Positions 37,617 through 45,592 of a DNA stretch of 49,727 nt are shown here, piece by piece; positions within the stretch are counted from its first letter, which is position 1, and each line of letters opens with the position of its first letter. Source of the stretch: CAVTWS01 sp963738445. GTDB lineage: Bacteria > Actinomycetota > Acidimicrobiia > Acidimicrobiales > SHLQ01. Made by a program: the position numbers and the translations under genes. Below the pieces are notes generated by a model, which saw nothing but the letters and a program-made list of their open reading frames with translations, made no database searches and was not told where the DNA came from. Location: NCBI GenBank assembly GCA_963738445.1, contig CAVTWS010000013.1:1-49727 (forward strand), written 5' to 3'.

Positions 37617-37662
37617 ATCATCAACGGTCCCCATGGTCCTTCTGATGATAGAGATGGGGACC
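37617..37662. promoter_or_regulatory. Nested inverted repeats in a divergent promoter region
   Basis: GGTCCCCAT (37626-37634) and ATGGGGACC (37654-37662) are perfect reverse complements 19 bases apart. ATCATCA (37617-37623) and TGATGAT (37643-37649) form a second pair interleaved with it. The location between the synthetase and SDR starts suits a dimeric repressor such as a TetR- or FadR-type protein; no such regulator gene is adjacent. Confidence 0.5.
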
Positions 37663-37720
37663 GGCGGAGGTCCCATCTCCGGGGTGGCCGTCGCCGCTGT
37701 CCACTGCTTTGGAGGTTCTC

Positions 37721-38581
37721 GTGCCCAGCCAGCCCACGGATGTCCCACCGATCGAGAACTGGAGCAAGCTGCTCGACGGCAAGGTCGCAGTGGTCACCGG
37801 TGGCGGCTCCGGCGGTATCGGTGGAGCCATCGCCCGCCTGTTCGCCGAGCACGGAGCGTTCGTCGAGATCGCCGAGATCGACCCGACGCGAGCCGAGGAG
37901 AGCCGAGCGGAGATCGCCGCGGGTGGCGGATCGGCGCGGGCCCACGTGCTCGACGTGACCGACGAGGTCGAGGTCGACCGTTTGGCGACCGCCGTGCTCG
38001 CCCAACACGGCCGTGTCGACATGCTTGGTGAACAACGTGGGCGACTACCGCCCGCTCGTGCGATTCAAGAACTCGTCGCCGGAGTCGTGGAAGGCGATGT
38101 ACATGGTCAACCTCCACCACTTCTTCCTGGTGACCCACGCCTTCCTCGAGCCGATGATCGACAGCGGCGGCGGTTCGATCGTGAACGTTCACTCGGTCGA
38201 GGGGATGCGGGGCTATCCGGGCGAGCCGGTGTACGGCGCCATGAAGGCGGCGGTGGCCCACTTCACGACATGTCTGGCCGCGGAGCAGGGCCGGCTACGG
38301 GATCCGGGTGAACGGGATCGGGCCGGACCTGACCCAGACCCCGCAGGTCGACTACATCTCCGGCTTCGAGGAGCACGAACACCTGTGGCCGTCGTGGGCA
38401 CCGGTGGGTCGGCTCGGCTGGCCCGAGGACCAGGCTCGGGTGGCGTTGTTCCTCGCGTCGGACCTCTCGGCGTACGTCACCGGCCACAACATCCCGGTCG
38501 ACGGCGGGGTCGAAGGCCGGCGGCGGCTGGTTCTTCTCCCCGACGGCCAAACGATTCGTGAATCGTCCGACGACGCTGTGA
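37721..38581 (+). CDS. SDR family oxidoreductase, frameshifted
   Basis: About 287 residues. It contains TGGGSGGIGGAIARLF, NNVGDYRPL, SVEGMRGYPGEPVYGAMK (catalytic Ser and Tyr-x-x-x-Lys), GIGPDLTQTPQVD and the C-terminal FFSPTAKRFVNRPTTL. Three frame changes near 38025, 38290 and 38515 separate these blocks; only the last frame gives the conserved C-terminus ending at TGA 38579-38581. GTG 37721 is chosen because GGAGG (37711-37715) lies five bases upstream. Its partner is likely the divergent acyl-CoA synthetase in lipid catabolism. Confidence 0.82.
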
Positions 38582-38640
38582 GCGCCGTCAGGCGGTGAAT
38601 CGGGGTTGTGAGGGCCGTCAGCCGGTGAATCGGGGCTGGG
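38581..38640. repeat. Two 30-bp tandem units over the 3' end of the Thr-rich protein gene
   Basis: Units 38581-38610 and 38611-38640 match at 26 of 30 bases. The second contains the stop and last codons of the minus-strand Thr-rich protein; the first repeats that end, including another TGA. The substitutions between the copies argue against a simple assembly artefact. Confidence 0.8.
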
Positions 38641-39223
38641 CGGCGACCGGGGTGGCCGGTTGAGCGGCCGGCAGGGCGGCGGGAGCCGGCGAGGTCACGC
38701 TGGCGCCGAGCACGGACGGACCCGAGGTCGTCGTCACCGGGGCAGTGGTGGTGGTGGCGCCGGGCTGCGTGGTCGTGGTCGCGCCACGGGGCTGGGTCGT
38801 GGTTGTCGCGCCGGGCTGGGTCGTGGTTGTCGCGCCGGGCTGGGTCGTGGTTGTCGCGCCGGGCTGGGTCGTGGTTGTCGCGCCGGGCTGCGTGGTGGTG
38901 GTCGCGCCGGGTTGTGTCGTGGTGGTCGGATCCACGCATCCAGCGGGTGCGGTGACCGTGTAGTCGATGCTCGAGGTATCGACGAAGGTCACGGTGCCGA
39001 GAGAGTTGAGCAGCGGGACGGTGAGGGCGTTACCCGGCACGAAGGTCTCCGAGCCGCCCGTTCGCGTCACGACGACGGTGCCGAGGTTCGCGACGTTCCA
39101 CACGTTGACCGAGTCGCAGGTGACGACGATGCCGTGGTCATCGGCACCAGCGGGCAGCAGCGGGATGGCGATGCCCACGGTGGCGACGAGAGCACCGCCA
39201 AGGATGTAGCGGCGTGACTTCAT
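38618..39223 (-). CDS. Secreted Thr/Pro-rich repeat protein
   Basis: 201 residues. A signal peptide (basic MKSRRY, hydrophobic core, then AGADD) is followed by a small beta-like domain of about 80 residues with two cysteines. Seven copies of an 8-residue TTTTQPGA-type repeat come next, one with an inserted Arg, then an Ala/Pro-rich tail ending QPRFTG. The Thr-rich region is a plausible O-glycosylated stalk. No LPxTG sorting signal or C-terminal anchor is seen. ATG 39223 is preceded by AGGAG. Function unknown. Confidence 0.8.
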   Translation of the reverse strand: MKSRRYILGGALVATVGIAIPLLPAGADDHGIVVTCDSVNVWNVANLGTVVVTRTGGSETFVPGNALTVPLLNSLGTVTFVDTSSIDYTVTAPAGCVDPTTTTQPGATTTTQPGATTTTQPGATTTTQPGATTTTQPGATTTTQPRGATTTTQPGATTTTAPVTTTSGPSVLGASVTSPAPAALPAAQPATPVAAQPRFTG

Positions 39224-39392
39224 AGACGTGATCTCCTGATCCGAGGATCGGCTTGAACCACCCGTCACACTGCCACAGGGGCAGACGTGGAACGTGGCAA
39301 TGCTCGATACACCGCCATCCTCCTGGACAGCAGCGACCCCGCCGCGACATGAACACTACTTGAGAGTGGACGAAATACCGGGCATGTCGAGC

Positions 39393-39965
39393 TCAGGCCC
39401 CGCGGTACTGGGCCCGACGCAGTCGTCGCCAACCCCGGCGGGCCAGGCGCAGGGCGAACCACGACGCCACCAACGCTCCGGCGAGAGCGACGACGGCAAC
39501 CGCCGCCGCGAGCCGTGGCCTGAACATGGCCAACGAGACGACGCCGGCGACGAACCCGTCCTCGAGCAGGCTGGCGGCGATGTTCGTGAAGGGCTCGGGC
39601 GACGCGTTGATGGCGAGGCGGGTCGACGCTTTGCCCACGTGGGCCGAGAGGGCGAGCGCGGCAGCCAGGATCGACGCCTGGGGTTGGCCGAGCTCCGCTC
39701 CGGCGATGGCGGCTCCGAGGGCCGCGCCCACGCTCGGCCGCACGAGCGTGTGGAGCAGGTCCCAGGCGCTGTCGAGCAAGGGAACCTTGTCGACCACGAA
39801 TTCGACGGCGAACAGGATCGCGCCGACGGCCATGACCGAGGGCCGCTGGAGCGACTCGGGGGTGTCGGCCCAGCCGAGCCGCCCGCCCACCCCGAGGAGG
39901 AGCACGGTGAGATACGCGTTGACACCCGCTCCGAACGATGCCGCGACCAGGGCTGCGGTCTCCAT
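39393..39965 (-). CDS. DUF4126 membrane protein
   Basis: 190 residues with four to five hydrophobic segments. The DUF4126 features are METAALVAASFGAGVNAYLT at the start, FAVEFVVDKVPLLDSAWDLLHTLVRP, and SAHVGKASTRLAIN with SPEPFTN. The family's role is unknown. An upstream in-frame start at 39992 is possible, but ATG 39965 gives the usual N-terminus. It is transcribed away from the PfkB kinase, with about 60 bp between start codons. Confidence 0.85.
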   Translation of the reverse strand: METAALVAASFGAGVNAYLTVLLLGVGGRLGWADTPESLQRPSVMAVGAILFAVEFVVDKVPLLDSAWDLLHTLVRPSVGAALGAAIAGAELGQPQASILAAALALSAHVGKASTRLAINASPEPFTNIAASLLEDGFVAGVVSLAMFRPRLAAAVAVVALAGALVASWFALRLARRGWRRLRRAQYRGA

Positions 39966-40013
39966 GGCTGGTGATGCTGCCACGCGGCGCACGGCAGTCC
40001 GTCGTTTGCCGTG

Positions 40014-40019
40014 TATCTT
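40014..40019 (+). promoter_or_regulatory. Near-leaderless -10 box (TATCTT)
   Basis: TATCTT lies eight bases before the GTG at 40028 of the sugar kinase; no ribosome site is present between them. Confidence 0.4.
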
Positions 40020-40027
40020 CCGCGCTC

Positions 40028-40922
40028 GTGATCGTCAGTTGCGGCGAGGCGCTCGTCGACCTGGTGCCCCACGCCATGGCCGGTGGTGGGCCGATGAACG
40101 TGGCCATCGCCGCGGCCCGGCTCGGCGCGCCAGCTGCCTTCGTCGGCTCGGTGTCGACGGATGAGTACGGCGAGCTGATCTGGCGCCACCTCACGGAGAA
40201 CGGGGTCGCCCTGGCTGCCGCCCAACGGTCCGACCGCCCGACCGCACGCGCCATCGTCGAACACGCCCCCCGGTTGGTGTTCCGTTTCGAAGGTGACGAC
40301 ACGGCCGACACGCAATTGTCCGACGTCGACCTCGGCGCCCTCGGCCTTGGCCCCCACATCGTGCACGGCGGGACCCTGGGCCTGTTCCGGGGCCGGACGG
40401 CGGACACGCTCGCGCTGGCTGGCGGAGTCCGGCCCGGGACTGGTGTCGCTCGATCCCAACACCCGGCCGTCGATCATCGACGATCGGGAGCGGTGGGACC
40501 ACTTCCACCATCGGTGGCTGGCGCACGCCGATGTGTACAAGGCGTCCGACGAGGATCTGGCCTGGATCTGGCCCGGACGTGAACCGGAGTCGTGTGCCGA
40601 GGAACTGGTCGCCGGGGGAGTGTCGGCCGTGATCGTCACGCGCGGCCCCGAAGGCCTCGCCGTGATCACCGCCGATGGCGCGGTGCCCGTGCCGGCGCCG
40701 CTGATCACCGTCGTCGACACGGTGGGAGCGGGCGACACCATCATGGCGGCGGTGCTGGTGTCGTTGTGGGAACGGGCGCAGGGGAGCGGGCAGCCACTCA
40801 CCGCTCGCCTCGGGCTCGACGAGTGGGCGGTCGCCGGCCGGCGCGCGGTTGACGCGGCCGCCATCACCTGCTCACGTCGCGGCGCCGATCCGCCCCACCG
40901 AGCAGAGCTCGCCTGGGATTGA
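40028..40922 (+). CDS. PfkB-family sugar kinase, probable fructokinase
   Basis: About 297 residues. The sugar-binding start VSCGEALVDLVP and GGGPMNVAIAAARLG are typical, and the ATP/catalytic motif DTVGAGDTIMAAVL contains the catalytic base Asp. A single frame change near 40430 separates the N-terminal 135 residues from the rest. Convergent neighbours are a LacI regulator and, beyond it, an frc-type ABC transporter, so the kinase likely phosphorylates the imported sugar (fructose or a relative). Its last codons and stop are duplicated downstream. Confidence 0.86.
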
Positions 40923-40993
40923 GGGCAGAGCTCGCCTGGGATTGAGGGCAGAGCTCGCCTGGGATTGAGGGCGGAGCTCGCCTGGGATTGAGG
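40902..40993 (+). repeat. Four tandem 23-bp units copying the end of the sugar kinase gene
   Basis: Units at 40902-40924, 40925-40947, 40948-40970 and 40971-40993. Three are identical and the fourth has one A-to-G change. Each encodes the terminal AELAWD-stop context, and the array fills the gap to the convergent LacI gene. The unit length is not a multiple of three. Confidence 0.92.
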
Positions 40994-41002
40994 GCGGAGC
41001 GG

Positions 41003-42034
41003 TCAGGCGGGGATCTCGCCCGAGCCGCGTTCGATCAGCGGCGAGTTGAGGATCTCCTGCACGGGCGGACGGTGATCGCCGTCGATGCGGGCCATCAGGA
41101 TCTCCGCGGCGCGGCGGCCGAGCTCGCGTGGCTGTTGGGGAACGACGGTGATGCCCGGTTCGACGACGTCGGCGAGCTCGACATCGTCGAAGCCCACCTG
41201 GGCGATCTGTTGCCGAAGGCCGAGCCGGTGCATGGCGCGCACGACCCCCACGGTGGCGAAGTTCTGGGCGCTGAAGATCGCCGTGGGTCGCGGGGCGTCG
41301 TTGAGGAGCTCGATGGCGAGTTCCTCCCACTCGTGCTCGGAATGGGAGCCGGTCGTGATGCGATCGGCGGCCACGGGTGATCCGGCTCCGCGCATGGTGT
41401 CCCGGAAAGCGTCGAGGCGAAGTCCGGCGGAGTAGATGGCGGTGTCGTCGCCGGCGTAGGCGATGTCGGTGTGGCCCCGGTCGAGCAGGTGCTGAGTGGC
41501 GGCGCGGGCGCCGGCGGTGTGATCGCTCCTCACGAGGTCGATGGGGAGGACGGAACTGCCGTGCTGTTGGGGCTCGATGTCGACGAACACCACGGGGGTG
41601 CCCCGCTCGATCTCGGACCGGAGCGGTTGGGGGATCGAACCGGAGGAGACCACGATCAGGCCATCGACCCGGCGGCCGACCAGCGCCTCGATCAGTTGCT
41701 GCTCCCGTTCGACCGAACCCTCGGTGCTTCCGGCGAGCACCAGGCAGTTGCGGGTCGACGCCACGAGCTCGATGCCCCGCAGGATGCGACTGAAGAACGG
41801 GTTCGCGATGTCGACGAGGACGAAACCGATGGTGGTCGCGTCAGCGCCTGTCTGGCGCAGGAGTCGGGCTCGGTGGTCGGGCCGGTAGTCGAGTGACGTG
41901 ACCGCAGCCTGGACGCGGGCGATGAGCTCGGGGCTGACGCCTCGCTCACCATTGACCACTCGGGACACCGTCTTGAAGCTGACGCCGGCCTGGATGGCGA
42001 CGTCTCGCAGCGTGGGTCGTCGTGGCGTGGCCAT
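41003..42034 (-). CDS. LacI-family transcriptional repressor
   Basis: 343 residues. The N-terminal HTH plus hinge is TLRDVAIQAGVSFKTVSRVVNG and SLDYRPDHRARLLR. A periplasmic-binding-protein fold follows with IGFVLVDIANPFFSRI and GFDDVELADVVEPGIT. It diverges from frcB, and two palindromes in the shared gap are the natural operators. The effector is likely fructose or a phosphorylated derivative (inference). Start ATG 42034 is chosen over a longer upstream frame because it gives the normal LacI N-terminus. Confidence 0.94.
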   Translation of the reverse strand: MATPRRPTLRDVAIQAGVSFKTVSRVVNGERGVSPELIARVQAAVTSLDYRPDHRARLLRQTGADATTIGFVLVDIANPFFSRILRGIELVASTRNCLVLAGSTEGSVEREQQLIEALVGRRVDGLIVVSSGSIPQPLRSEIERGTPVVFVDIEPQQHGSSVLPIDLVRSDHTAGARAATQHLLDRGHTDIAYAGDDTAIYSAGLRLDAFRDTMRGAGSPVAADRITTGSHSEHEWEELAIELLNDAPRPTAIFSAQNFATVGVVRAMHRLGLRQQIAQVGFDDVELADVVEPGITVVPQQPRELGRRAAEILMARIDGDHRPPVQEILNSPLIERGSGEIPA

Positions 42035-42144
42035 GTCGGGGTTGGATGCTCCGGGGGCGAGAGTCCTCCAGACCGCCCATCCACTCGGGATGAACCCGAT
42101 GGATGGAGCGGTCCTGGGGAGGGTTTCGGCCACAGTGGACCAGG

Positions 42145-42191
42145 TTGACAACGTTGTCAAGGGTCATTAGGGTCACTGACAACGTTGTCAG
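42145..42191 (+). promoter_or_regulatory. frcB promoter with twin LacI operators
   Basis: TTGACAACGTTGTCAA (42145-42160) and CTGACAACGTTGTCAG (42176-42191) are perfect 16-bp palindromes, centres 31 bp apart (three helix turns). The first contains a consensus -35 TTGACA (42145-42150). With a 17-bp spacer the -10 is TAGGGT (42168-42173), putting transcription start in the second operator. Binding would block both the -35 and the start. The same palindrome could act on the divergent LacI gene. Confidence 0.85.
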
Positions 42192-42229
42192 TCTGACACG
42201 TATCTCATGTTCCCAGGGGGAAACGTTCT

Positions 42230-43366
42230 ATGAAGTCCATGTCCAAGCGTCACCTGCTGAGGTTGCTCGCCGTGCTGATGGCCTTCGGCCTTCTCGCCGC
42301 GGCGTGCGGCGACGACGATGACGATGCCCCGACGGCGTCGGACGATGCCGCCGACACCGGTGGCGACACCGGCGGACCTGCCGGTGGCGACGTCGGCGTT
42401 GCGCTCATCCTGAAGAACACCAGCAACCCGTTCTTCGTGTCGATGCAGGAATCAGCCGAAGCCGAAGCCGCCGCCCTCGGCGTCACGCTCACCGTTGCCG
42501 CCGGCCAGGAGGATGGCGACACCGCCACGCAGATCGCTGCGATCGAAGAGGCCGTGGCCCGCGGCGACGCCGGCATCCTCATCACTCCCAGTGGCGATGC
42601 GGTCGTCCCTGCCCTTGATGCCGCCCGTGAGGCCGGTCTCTACGTGATCGCCCTCGACACGCCGCCGAACCCGGCGACCGCTGTCGACATCACGTTCGCG
42701 ACCGACAACTTCCTCGCCGGTCAGCTGATCGGCCAGTGGGCCGCGGCGAGCCTGAACGGCGAGCCGGCCGTCATCGCCATGCTCGACCTGTTCAACGATC
42801 AGGTCGTCTCCGTCGACACCGCCCGCGATCAGGGCTTCCTCGTCGGAATGGGCATCATCGCAGAGTCTGACTACGACACGTCCGGCAACGGCAACGAGCC
42901 GGCGTCCGGCGCCTACAGCGGCGGCGACTACGAGATCGTCTGCCACGAGCCCACCGACGGCGCGGTCGACGGTGGCCGTGCCGCCATGGAGACCTGCCTG
43001 GCGCTGAACCCCGACGTCAACGTGGTGTACACCATCAACGAGCCGGCGGCCCAGGGTGCGTTCGACGCCCTCACCGCCGCGGGCTCCGCCGAAGGCGTCC
43101 TCATCGTGTCCGTCGACGGTGGTTGCTCGCCCGGCCTCGAGCTGGTCGCCGACGGCACCATCGGTGCCACGGCGCAGCAGTACCCGGGCCAGATGGCCAC
43201 GCTCGGTATGGCCGCCATCAAGACGCTGGCGGACGGCGGCGATGCGCCGGCCGTGTCGGCGGGTCTCGACTTCTACAACACCGGCGTCGCCCTCGTGACC
43301 GACGCCGCGGCCGATGGCGTGGAGAGCATCTCTGTCGCCGAGGGCCAGGAGCTGTGCTGGGGCTGA
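42230..43366 (+). CDS. frcB: Sugar ABC transporter substrate-binding lipoprotein (FrcB-like)
   Basis: 378 residues. A lipoprotein signal (FGLLAAACGDDDDD) is followed by an Asp/Gly linker and a periplasmic-binding fold: VALILKNTSNPFFVSMQESAE, EDGDTATQIAAIEEAVARG, ALDTPPNP and SVDGGCSPGLELVADG. It captures a sugar outside the membrane for the FrcCA transporter downstream. Similarity in style to FrcB suggests fructose, mannose or ribose. It leads the operon behind the twin LacI operator. Frame is clean. Confidence 0.92.
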   Translation: MKSMSKRHLLRLLAVLMAFGLLAAACGDDDDDAPTASDDAADTGGDTGGPAGGDVGVALILKNTSNPFFVSMQESAEAEAAALGVTLTVAAGQEDGDTATQIAAIEEAVARGDAGILITPSGDAVVPALDAAREAGLYVIALDTPPNPATAVDITFATDNFLAGQLIGQWAAASLNGEPAVIAMLDLFNDQVVSVDTARDQGFLVGMGIIAESDYDTSGNGNEPASGAYSGGDYEIVCHEPTDGAVDGGRAAMETCLALNPDVNVVYTINEPAAQGAFDALTAAGSAEGVLIVSVDGGCSPGLELVADGTIGATAQQYPGQMATLGMAAIKTLADGGDAPAVSAGLDFYNTGVALVTDAAADGVESISVAEGQELCWG

Positions 43367-43376
43367 CCCTCACCTG

Positions 43377-43417
43377 ACCGGGCCGGGTCGGGCGATATCG
43401 TCGCTCGACCCGCCGGT
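43377..43417 (+). terminator. Intercistronic hairpin after frcB
   Basis: CGGGTCG and CGACCCG (7 bp) plus ACCGG/CCGGT (5 bp) form a bulged stem just after the frcB stop. It likely protects frcB mRNA or attenuates transcription. Confidence 0.5.
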
Positions 43418-43436
43418 CCGTTGAGTCTTCTCTCCG

Positions 43437-43479
43437 AGGGGCGACTGGCCGCGGCCGGCCGCCCCTGTTTCTCTTTCTC
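43437..43479 (+). terminator. Attenuator/terminator between frcB and frcC
   Basis: AGGGGCG and CGCCCCT pair perfectly (7 bp) around an inner palindrome GGCCGCGGCC, followed by the T-rich GTTTCTCTTTCTC. This is the closest match to an intrinsic terminator in the window. Partial read-through would give far more binding protein than permease. Confidence 0.6.
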
Positions 43480-43520
43480 GACTACTCTCGCCCTTCGAGC
43501 GGGAGCTCCCGGGGGCTTAC

Positions 43521-44558
43521 ATGAGCGCTGACGTCGTCGCCGACGGAGCGGAGTCGCTGTTCTCACGCACGAACAGCCCGCTCGACCGAATCCAACACAT
43601 CCTGCACCGGTCGCCTGTCATCAGTCCGCTGGTCGTGCTGGTGTTGTCGTACATCGTGTTCATCTTCTTCGGGCACGGCCGGATGCAGCGGCCCGAGACG
43701 ATGGGCATCATCCTGCAACAGACCGCAGTGATGGCCACCCTGGCCGTCGGCCAGACCCTCATCATCTTGACCGCAGGCATCGACCTCGCCGTCGGCACGG
43801 CGATGTTGTTGACCCACCTCATCGTCGCCAAGGTTGCCTACGAGAACGGCGTACCGGGCGTGCTGGCGCTCCTGCTCGGCGCCGCCGTGGGCATCGCGCT
43901 CGGCGCCTTCCACGGGACGGTGGTGACGCGGGTCGGCCTGCCGCCGTTCATCGTCACCCTCGGAACGTTCTACATCTACCAGGCCGTCGGCCTCGTCTAC
44001 AGCGACGCCCAGACGTTCTCGAAGGATCAGCTCGGCGGTGAGGATTCCTTCCTGCTGTGGACCGGTCGTGGCATCTCGATCGGCGACATGCGAATAACCA
44101 CCGGTGTGCTCGTCGCCTTCGCGCTCTACGCCGTGTTCGCCTACGTGCTGGCCAACACCGCATGGGGCCGCCATGTCTACGCCACCGGTGATGACAAGGA
44201 AGCGGCCCGGCTCGCCGGCATCAACGTCGACCGCGTGCTGCTCAGCGTCTACATGGTCGCCGGTCTGATCTACGCCATCGGCGGCTGGGTCCAGCTCGGC
44301 CGGTCGTTGTCGGCCAGCGCCAACGCCGCCACCGACGTCAACCTGCAATCCATCACGGCCGTGGTGATCGGCGGCACGAGCCTGTTCGGCGGTCGGGGTC
44401 GCCTCTGGGGCACCCTGATCGGTGCGCTGATCGTGACCGTCTTCAGCATCGGGCTCAGCCTGGCGCGCGTGAACCAGTATTACGAGAACTTCGCCATCGG
44501 CTGCCTGATCATCGTGGCGGTCGCCCTCGACCAGTGGATCCGGAGGGTGGGCAAGTGA
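43521..44558 (+). CDS. frcC: Sugar ABC transporter permease (FrcC/RbsC-like)
   Basis: 345 residues with about eight to ten membrane helices of the BPD_transp_2 family. Diagnostic stretches are VGQTLIILTAGIDLAVGT, GLPPFIVTLGTFYIYQ, GDDKEAARLAGINVDRV and AVVIGGTSLFGGRGRLWGT. It pairs with itself and with FrcA for uptake. ATG 43521 with a weak GGGGG site. Its stop overlaps the next GTG by three bases. Confidence 0.93.
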   Translation: MSADVVADGAESLFSRTNSPLDRIQHILHRSPVISPLVVLVLSYIVFIFFGHGRMQRPETMGIILQQTAVMATLAVGQTLIILTAGIDLAVGTAMLLTHLIVAKVAYENGVPGVLALLLGAAVGIALGAFHGTVVTRVGLPPFIVTLGTFYIYQAVGLVYSDAQTFSKDQLGGEDSFLLWTGRGISIGDMRITTGVLVAFALYAVFAYVLANTAWGRHVYATGDDKEAARLAGINVDRVLLSVYMVAGLIYAIGGWVQLGRSLSASANAATDVNLQSITAVVIGGTSLFGGRGRLWGTLIGALIVTVFSIGLSLARVNQYYENFAIGCLIIVAVALDQWIRRVGK

Positions 44559-45409
44559 GCTCGACATCGAACCAGGACAGCCGCCCGTCGGCCAACGTAC
44601 GGCTCGACGGCTCGTCGACCACCGCGACGGCCGCCCCGACGCCGGTGCTCGAAGCCCGCGGGCTCGTGAAACGTTTCGGCCGGGTGACGGCGCTCACCGG
44701 CTCCAACCTCCAGCTGTTCCCGGGTGAGGTGCTGGCCGTCATCGGTGACAACGGCGCCGGCAAGTCATCGTTGATCAAGTGCCTGTCGGGAGCGATGGTC
44801 CCGGACGAAGGCGAGATGCTCCTCGAGGGCGAACCGCTGAACTTCCGCGGCCCTCAGGACGCGCAGGCCGCCGGTATCGAGACGGTGTACCAGACCCTGG
44901 CGGTCGCGCCCGCGCTCGACATCGCCACCAACATGTTCCTCGGTCGCGAGAAGCTGCGTCCCGGGCCGCTCGGCAGCATCTTCCGGATGGTCGATCGGGC
45001 CGGGATGCGCCGTGACGCCAAGGCCGCCCTCGATGATCTCGGGATCGGCACCCTTCAGGACATCACCCAAGCCGTGGAGACGCTGTCCGGCGGCCAGCGC
45101 CAGGCGGTGGCGGTCGCCCGGGCGGCGGCCTTCGGGAGTCGTGTGGTCATCCTCGACGAGCCGACCGCGGCGCTCGGCGTGAAGGAGTCGGGCCAGGTGC
45201 TCCAGCTCATCCGGGACCTCCGTGAGCGCGGCCTTCCGGTCATCCTGATCAGCCACAACATGCCCCACGTGTTCGAGGTGGCGGACCGGATCCACATCCA
45301 GCGCCTCGGAGCCCGGGTCGCCACGGTCACCCCGGCCTCGCACTCGATGGCCGACGCGGTGGCCATCATGACGGGCGCCGCCACCCCCGAGCCGGCCTAC
45401 GCCGGCTGA
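44555..45409 (+). CDS. frcA: Sugar ABC transporter ATPase (FrcA-like, single domain)
   Basis: 284 residues with one ABC domain: Walker A GDNGAGKSS, Q-loop VYQTLAV, signature LSGGQRQAVAVARA, Walker B VVILDEPTAALG and H-loop ISHN. Single-domain length (rather than the double-domain RbsA/MglA type) is characteristic of the Frc group. The first 30 residues form a Ser/Thr-rich extension not usual in the family. GTG 44555 overlaps the frcC stop; GGAGGG lies upstream. Confidence 0.93.
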   Translation: MSSTSNQDSRPSANVRLDGSSTTATAAPTPVLEARGLVKRFGRVTALTGSNLQLFPGEVLAVIGDNGAGKSSLIKCLSGAMVPDEGEMLLEGEPLNFRGPQDAQAAGIETVYQTLAVAPALDIATNMFLGREKLRPGPLGSIFRMVDRAGMRRDAKAALDDLGIGTLQDITQAVETLSGGQRQAVAVARAAAFGSRVVILDEPTAALGVKESGQVLQLIRDLRERGLPVILISHNMPHVFEVADRIHIQRLGARVATVTPASHSMADAVAIMTGAATPEPAYAG

Positions 45410-45439
45410 CCTCGGCCCACGGCCCGGGCCTCCGTCGCC

Positions 45440-45592
45440 GTGGCGGCCGGCGTCCTCGCTGCGGTGGTGGTCATCGCCGGGCTGGCGATCGTTCGCCGAT
45501 CGCCTCCTCCGTCGCGACCCGAGACGTCGTTTCGGCGAGGTGCGAATCCTGCGCGATGCTGGACGGGCCACCACCCGAGGAGCGCGACGTGA
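45440..45592 (+). CDS. Possible small membrane ORF (50 aa)
   Basis: A GTG-initiated 50-codon frame begins with one hydrophobic segment (AAGVLAAVVVIAGLAIV) followed by a basic, Pro/Arg-rich tail. Its TGA overlaps the GTG of the deacylase gene, as coupled genes do. There is no clear ribosome site and codon evidence is thin. The frame is continuous with frcA past its stop, so it could also be chance. Confidence 0.25.
   Translation: MAAGVLAAVVVIAGLAIVRRSPPPSRPETSFRRGANPARCWTGHHPRSAT

Noticed and set aside
38618..38650. LPxTG-type cell-wall sorting signal in the Thr-rich protein
   Set aside because: The end reads QPRFTG directly followed by stop, with no hydrophobic helix or basic tail.
45407..45409. 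Read-through of the frcA stop into the downstream hydrophobic frame
   Set aside because: FrcA is full length at this stop, and there is no SECIS-like hairpin or conserved position. Kept only as a low-confidence small ORF.
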